Of a stretch of 51,081 nt of DNA, positions 46,690 to 51,081 are shown one piece after another. Origin of the DNA: Sphingomonas sanguinis NBRC 13937 (GTDB lineage: Bacteria > Pseudomonadota > Alphaproteobacteria > Sphingomonadales > Sphingomonadaceae); the NCBI RefSeq assembly GCF_001591005.1, contig NZ_BCTY01000026.1, forward strand, positions 1 to 51,081, written 5' to 3'. The notes under the pieces were generated by a model. It was given only the letters and a program-made list of their open reading frames with translations. It did not search any database and had not been told where the DNA came from. The stretch's first letter is position 1. Every line of letters starts with the position of its first letter. The translations under genes and the position numbers were made by a program.

Positions 46690-47004
46690 ATGTCGATCAC
46701 CACGGTGATGGCAAGCGAGAATCTGTGCCTGCCGAATATCGGCGTACTTGCCGAAGAATTGACTGCCGCGATCACGCCGGGGGGCACGGTCCGTCTGGAC
46801 CTGTCCGACGTGGCTGCCCCCGATCTCAGCGTGATCCAGCTGGTGCAGGCGGCGCGGGTCAGCGCGGCGAAGGCCGCCTGTGACTTCGCGCTGACGGCCC
46901 CTGCGGGCGATCCGTTCCGCGCCCTTCTCGACCGGGCGGGCTTCACGTCCGCCGACCATCCCGACCACTCCCAATTCTGGTTCCACGGAGACACCTCCCA
47001 ATGA
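46690..47004 (+). CDS. STAS-domain protein
   Basis: 104 residues, a single STAS fold of the kind found in anti-sigma factor antagonists and in some chemotaxis clusters: VRLDLSDVAAPDLSVIQLVQAARVSA is the phospho-acceptor loop region, with Ser in place for phosphorylation. It overlaps cheY (ATGA at 47001-47004), so it is the first gene of the chemotaxis operon. It may be a minor signalling switch tied to the array. GGAAGGAAG precedes it. Confidence 0.82.
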   Translation: MSITTVMASENLCLPNIGVLAEELTAAITPGGTVRLDLSDVAAPDLSVIQLVQAARVSAAKAACDFALTAPAGDPFRALLDRAGFTSADHPDHSQFWFHGDTSQ

Positions 47005-47369
47005 GCGCATCCATTCTGACCGTAGACGACAGCGCCAGCTTGCGCATGGCGATCCGCATCGCGCTGACCGGCGCGGGCTATGCGGTGACCGAGGCAGCCG
47101 ACGGTGTCGAAGGTCTGGCCAAGGCGACCGCGACGCGGTTCGACCTGATCGTCACCGACCTGAACATGCCCAACATGGACGGGTTGCAGATGATCCGCGC
47201 GCTGCGTGAACAGCCCGCCCAGGCGGGTGTGCCGATCATCTTCCTGACCACCGAATCGGACGATGCGATGAAGGCCCAGGCCAAGGCCGCCGGTGCGACC
47301 GGCTGGCTGGTCAAGCCGTTCCAGCCCGAACAGCTGATCCGCGTCGCGCAGAAGGTCCTGGCACGATGA
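47001..47369 (+). CDS. cheY: chemotaxis response regulator CheY
   Basis: 122 residues, a stand-alone receiver domain. The acid pocket is Asp9-Asp10, the phospho-acceptor Asp53 in VTDLNMPNMDG, the Thr in FLTTESDD and Lys105 in LVKPFQPE. No output domain. It would bind the flagellar switch or act as a phosphate sink. Coupled to STAS upstream and to cheA downstream by ATGA overlaps. Confidence 0.93.
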   Translation: MSASILTVDDSASLRMAIRIALTGAGYAVTEAADGVEGLAKATATRFDLIVTDLNMPNMDGLQMIRALREQPAQAGVPIIFLTTESDDAMKAQAKAAGATGWLVKPFQPEQLIRVAQKVLAR

Positions 47370-49363
47370 GCGGCCCCGGGAGCAATGAGGACCCGACAGC
47401 CGCCTTTCGGGTCGAGGCGGGCGAGCTTCTGGAGCAGGTCGAACAGGGCCTGCTCGATCTGGGTCACCGCCTGGACGATATGAGCCTGGTCAATGCGGTG
47501 TTCCGGGGCCTTCACACGCTGAAGGGCTCGGGCGCGATGTTCGGCTTCGACAAGCTGGCGGCCTTCACCCATCATTGCGAAAGCGCGTTCGACCGCGTGC
47601 GCAAGGGCGACGTGCCCGCCACCGCCGACCTGGTATCGGTGATCCTGTCGGCGGGCGACCATATGCGCGCCTTGGTCGAGGGCGATGCGCCTGAGGCCGA
47701 GGGGCAGGCGATCCTGGCGAAGCTGGCGGCGGCGGTCGACGCCGCAGCGGGCGGCTCCGGCGGCGCTCCGGCCGTGGTGAAGGCTCCGGCGAAGCAGGGC
47801 TGGACCCTGTCCTTCCGCCTGCCGCCCGACGCGATGGCCCATGGCACCAACCCGCTGGCGCTGCTCGACGAGTTGCGCGATCTGGGCGAGGCGAGCATCG
47901 TCGCGCGCCTCGACGACATCCCCGCGCTGGACGAGTTCAACCCCAGCCACTGCGTCGTCGGCTGGGACTGCACGCTGATCGGCGACATTTCGCGCGAGGC
48001 GATCGAGGACGTCTTCCTGTTCGTCATGGACGACATGGACATCACCATCACGCCGCTCGCGGTCGAGGAGACCGAGGACGAGGTGCAGGAGGCGGCTCCG
48101 GTGGAGATCGTCGAAGCCAAGGCGGCCGCCACCGCGCCCGCCCCGGCGAACGATGCGGCCCCGCGGGCGGCGGCCGCCAACCGGTCGCAGGGCGAGCATG
48201 TCCGCGTCCCCGCCGAGCGCCTGGACGAACTGATGGACCGCGTCGGCGAACTCGTCATCGCGCAGAGCCGGCTGTCGCAGCTGGCAGGCCATGGCCAGGA
48301 CCTCAGCCTGCGATCCGTCTCGGAAGAGATCGAGCGGCTGGCGGGCGAGATGCGCGACACGATGATGATCCTGCGCATGGTGCCGGTCTCGACGCTGTTC
48401 GGCCGCTTCCGCCGCCTGATCCATGACCTTGCCATCGAAACCGGCAAGACGATCGAGCTGGTCACCGAGGGCGAGAGCACCGAGGTCGACAAGACGGTCA
48501 TCGAGCGACTGTTCGATCCGCTGGTCCACATCATCCGCAACTCCTGCGACCATGGCCTGGAAAAGCCCGAGGATCGTCTGGCGGCGGGCAAGTCGGCCAG
48601 CGGCGTGATCCGCCTGAGCGCGCATCAGGCGGGCGGCGAAGTCCTCATCACCATCACCGACGACGGGCGCGGCATCGATGTCGAGCGCGTTCGCGCCAAG
48701 GCGGAGGCCAATGGCCTGCTCCAGCCGGGGCAGGTGGTCAGCGAGGACGAACTGCTGGGTCTCATTTTCCATCCTGGCTTCTCGACGGCGGCGCAGGTCA
48801 CCAACCTGTCGGGGCGCGGTGTCGGCATGGATGTGGTCAAGCGCACGATCGAAAGCCTGCGCGGCTCGATCGTTGTCAAGAGCGTGTCGGGCCAGGGCTC
48901 GACCATCACGCTTCGCATTCCGCTGACGCTGGCGATCATCGAGGGGCTGCTCGTCCGGGTGGGCGAGGGAAGCTATGTCATCCCGCTCGCGGCGGTCGAG
49001 GAATGCCTGGAGCTGTCGCTGGAGGAGGATCTGCGTTCGCGTGGGCGCAGCATCATCACGCTGCGCGAACGGCTGGTGCCCTTCCTGCGCCTGCGCGACC
49101 TGTTCGACACCGGGACCAAGCCCGATACCTATCAGAAGATCGTGGTGGTCGGCACCGGCCAGGAGCGGGTCGGTCTGGTCGTCGACCAGATCATCGGCAA
49201 CCACCAGACGGTGATCAAGGCGATGTCGCCCTTGCACCGGGGCGTCGCGGCCTTTGCGGGCGCGACGATCCTGGGCGACGGTTCGGTCGCCCTGATCCTC
49301 GACATCGCCCAGCTCATCGCGATGAGCCAGCCCAGGGAGGAGCGGCGTCTCGCCGCTGGATAA
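47366..49363 (+). CDS. cheA: chemotaxis histidine kinase CheA
   Basis: 665 residues. HPt domain with His50 in FRGLHTLKGSGAMFG; a P2-like region (about 150-235) beginning WTLSFRLPPDAM; a Pro/Ala linker (about 245-275); the dimerisation helices with HVRVPAERLDELMDRVGEL; the ATPase with RNSCDHGLE, DDGRGID and SGRGVGMDVV; and a CheW-like C-terminal domain. All expected parts are present. It phosphorylates CheY in response to chemoreceptors. Confidence 0.97.
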   Translation: MSGPGSNEDPTAAFRVEAGELLEQVEQGLLDLGHRLDDMSLVNAVFRGLHTLKGSGAMFGFDKLAAFTHHCESAFDRVRKGDVPATADLVSVILSAGDHMRALVEGDAPEAEGQAILAKLAAAVDAAAGGSGGAPAVVKAPAKQGWTLSFRLPPDAMAHGTNPLALLDELRDLGEASIVARLDDIPALDEFNPSHCVVGWDCTLIGDISREAIEDVFLFVMDDMDITITPLAVEETEDEVQEAAPVEIVEAKAAATAPAPANDAAPRAAAANRSQGEHVRVPAERLDELMDRVGELVIAQSRLSQLAGHGQDLSLRSVSEEIERLAGEMRDTMMILRMVPVSTLFGRFRRLIHDLAIETGKTIELVTEGESTEVDKTVIERLFDPLVHIIRNSCDHGLEKPEDRLAAGKSASGVIRLSAHQAGGEVLITITDDGRGIDVERVRAKAEANGLLQPGQVVSEDELLGLIFHPGFSTAAQVTNLSGRGVGMDVVKRTIESLRGSIVVKSVSGQGSTITLRIPLTLAIIEGLLVRVGEGSYVIPLAAVEECLELSLEEDLRSRGRSIITLRERLVPFLRLRDLFDTGTKPDTYQKIVVVGTGQERVGLVVDQIIGNHQTVIKAMSPLHRGVAAFAGATILGDGSVALILDIAQLIAMSQPREERRLAAG

Positions 49364-49367
49364 GCCC

Positions 49368-49871
49368 ATGCCATATCACAAGATTCCCAACTGGACGCCA
49401 GAAAATGGCTTGGAGGTCCTGACCTTCGGCCTGGGGTCCGAAACCTTTGCGCTGGAAGCGGGCATCGTCCGCGAAATCCTGGACATGATGCCGATCACGG
49501 CGGTGCCCGGGGCCGATCCGATGGCGGGGGCCGTCATCAACTTTCGCGGGCGGATCGTGCCGCTGGCCGATCTGCGCGGGCCCTTCGGCATGGAGGCGCA
49601 AGGCTCCACCGCCGACAGCCGGATCATCGTCATCGAACTGGACCTGGACGGCGCGCCCGTTCTGATCGGCCTGACCGCCGATCGCGTCAACGAGGTGGCG
49701 GTGCTCGATGCGCTGGATGCCGAAGAGGCGCCCGTCATCGGCATACGTTGGCCGCGCGACCATGTCCGCTGCCTGGTCCGCCGCCAGGGCGACCTGATCG
49801 TCCTGCCCGACCTGCCATCGCTGTTCGCGCGCCTCACGGCCCGCACGGCCGAGCCGGTCAGCCTTCACTGA
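49368..49871 (+). CDS. cheW: chemotaxis coupling protein CheW
   Basis: 167 residues, one CheW domain: LTFGLGSETFALEAGIVREILD, then PGADPMAGAVINFRGRIVPLADLRGPFG and VIVIELDLD-like IIVIELDLDGAPVLIGLTADRV. It links receptors to CheA. Four bases follow the cheA stop. The MCP gene starts 47 bases after its stop. Confidence 0.95.
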   Translation: MPYHKIPNWTPENGLEVLTFGLGSETFALEAGIVREILDMMPITAVPGADPMAGAVINFRGRIVPLADLRGPFGMEAQGSTADSRIIVIELDLDGAPVLIGLTADRVNEVAVLDALDAEEAPVIGIRWPRDHVRCLVRRQGDLIVLPDLPSLFARLTARTAEPVSLH

Positions 49872-49918
49872 TTGCAACCTGCCATCCAATTTCATCCTCA
49901 AGGGGGGGGACCCAATAC

Positions 49919-51081
49919 ATGCGAGCTACGATCAAAATGAAATTGGCGGCCAGTTATGCCGTCATCATCGTCCTGATGCTGGCCGTCGTCGGCGTCGGCG
50001 TCACCAAGATGAGCGCCCTGAACGAAGCCATCACCGAGGTCATCGCGGGTCCTTCCAAGCGTCTGGAGATCGCGTTGCGTGTCAACGAGCGCATGAACAA
50101 GACGCTGCGTTTTGAAAAGAACATGGCGCTGACCGAGGACGAGGGCCTCACCCAGAAGTTCGATGCGGAAGACATGAAGGCGCGCAACGAGGTGCGCGAA
50201 CTGATCGCCACGGGTATCAACATCGCGACGGCCGAAGGCAAGCCGCGCTGGATGCAGGTCCAGTCGCTGTTCGACCAGTATGTGCCGATCAACGACCAGG
50301 TTCGCCGCCTGGCGTTGGCCAACAAGAATGCGGAAGCGGGGCAGGTTTCGGTCACCAAGTCGCGTGAGGTTGCCGGTGCAATGTCTCAGCAACTCGACCA
50401 GATCGTCGGCATTGCGCAGGACGGCATGAAGCAGGCCGACGCCGACACCAATGAACAATATTCCAATGCGCGCAATATCCTGTTCATCACGGCGGGACTG
50501 GCGTTGCTGGTCGCCATTGCCGGTGCCTTCTGGATTTCGCGCATTGTGTCGCAGGGCCTGAACAAGGTCTCGGTGGCGATCGATGCCGTGGCGATCGGTG
50601 ACCTGAGCCAGGACGTGACGGTCACGTCGAATGACGAGATCAAGGATCTGGTCGAAACCGTCAACCGTATGACCGCTAATCTGCGGCAGAGCGCTGAACT
50701 GGCCGATACGATCGCCAGCGGCGACCTGACCGTCGATCACCAGCCGCTGTCCGACAAGGACACGCTGGGTCATGCCCTGGTCGCGATGGTCGAGCGTCTG
50801 CGCGGCGTCGTCGGCGATGCCACCCAGGCGGCGCAGAATGTCGCGGCGGGCAGCCAGCAACTGTCGTCATCGTCGGAACAGGTGAGCCAGGGCGCGACCG
50901 AGCAGGCCGCGGCCGCCGAGGAAGCTTCCGCCTCGATGGAGCAGATGGCGGCGAACATCAAACAGAACGCCGACAACGCGACCCAGACCGAGAAGATCGC
51001 GCGCCAGTCCTCGCAGGATGCCGAGATCAGCGGCCAGGCGGTGCAGAAGGCCGTGATCGCCATGCGCACCATCGCGGAAAA
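49919..51081 (+). CDS. methyl-accepting chemotaxis protein, N-terminal part
   Basis: 387 codons are present; the gene runs off the right edge. TM1 (about residues 9-29), a periplasmic four-helix-bundle-type sensor (about 30-183), TM2 (about 187-207), then a HAMP and a second HAMP-like segment (about 208-300), and the start of the coiled signalling domain (LSSSSEQVSQGATEQAAAAEEAS). The methylation and hairpin tip lie outside. AAGGGGGGGG precedes the ATG at 49919. Ligand unknown. Confidence 0.95.
   Translation, partial: MRATIKMKLAASYAVIIVLMLAVVGVGVTKMSALNEAITEVIAGPSKRLEIALRVNERMNKTLRFEKNMALTEDEGLTQKFDAEDMKARNEVRELIATGINIATAEGKPRWMQVQSLFDQYVPINDQVRRLALANKNAEAGQVSVTKSREVAGAMSQQLDQIVGIAQDGMKQADADTNEQYSNARNILFITAGLALLVAIAGAFWISRIVSQGLNKVSVAIDAVAIGDLSQDVTVTSNDEIKDLVETVNRMTANLRQSAELADTIASGDLTVDHQPLSDKDTLGHALVAMVERLRGVVGDATQAAQNVAAGSQQLSSSSEQVSQGATEQAAAAEEASASMEQMAANIKQNADNATQTEKIARQSSQDAEISGQAVQKAVIAMRTIAE

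Noticed and set aside
47078..49369. 763-codon frame antisense to cheA and cheY
   Set aside because: Shadow of the well-supported chemotaxis genes; no domain marks.

Overview
The window reads as chromosomal DNA from a sphingomonad alphaproteobacterium (Sphingomonas or a close relative). The inference rests on high GC content, an ALAS-type hemA, the division regulator MipZ, a membrane-anchored J-domain protein of the Pam18/Tim14 type, a cysteine-free L36 and dense ATGA/GTGA-coupled operons. About 65 protein genes and two tRNA genes are supported. No rRNA, complete insertion sequence, prophage or CRISPR array is visible.

Layout. (1) Positions 1-2237 are accessory DNA with visibly lower GC. On the minus strand they hold an AAA+ ATPase and the N-terminal part of a protein that I read as its subtilase partner, an IetAS-type pair (plasmid stability / phage defence). 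A gene-poor strip follows up to the 3' end of tRNA-Phe(GAA), the classic place for an island to insert. (2) 2238-10279, all minus: infA-maf-RNase E/G-like-yacG-tRNA-Phe, an S9 peptidase, and hisG-hisD-AAC(6')-like acetyltransferase-nusB-thiL. (3) 10280-15008: a palindromic repeat element, two unrelated L,D-transpeptidases facing away from each other, a HAD phosphatase, rpmJ, a DUF4136 lipoprotein, an M14 carboxypeptidase and a second repeat cluster. (4) 15009-24383: mipZ-J protein-phosphomannomutase; panC and a Sel1-like gene with a hairpin over its ribosome binding site; plsY-dprA-acetyltransferase-membrane protein-topA. (5) 24486-34691: murI, hemA, Uma2 nuclease, rpiB-glyA-glycine-rich small protein-nrdR, two methyltransferases, chorismate mutase, rpsD and small exported proteins. 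(6) 34784-39407: M28 peptidase-agmatine deiminase-(hemerythrin-like)-N-carbamoylputrescine amidase-GIY-YIG-like protein, giving the agmatine-to-putrescine route. (7) 39455-46483: family 5 uracil-DNA glycosylase, folK, tRNA-Lys, PAP2 phosphatase, CoA-ester lyase, galE, msrA, threonylcarbamoyl-AMP synthase and arylamine N-acetyltransferase. (8) 46690-51081: a chemotaxis operon, STAS-cheY-cheA-cheW-MCP, running off the right edge.

Most of the window is ordinary core genome. The parts most worth a second look are the IetAS-like pair at the tRNA-Phe boundary, two genes whose initiation regions lie in or beside strong hairpins (18476 and 30558), the GIY-YIG-like protein coupled to the agmatine pathway, and small unannotated membrane proteins. 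All assignments come from reading motifs by eye; no database search was run.
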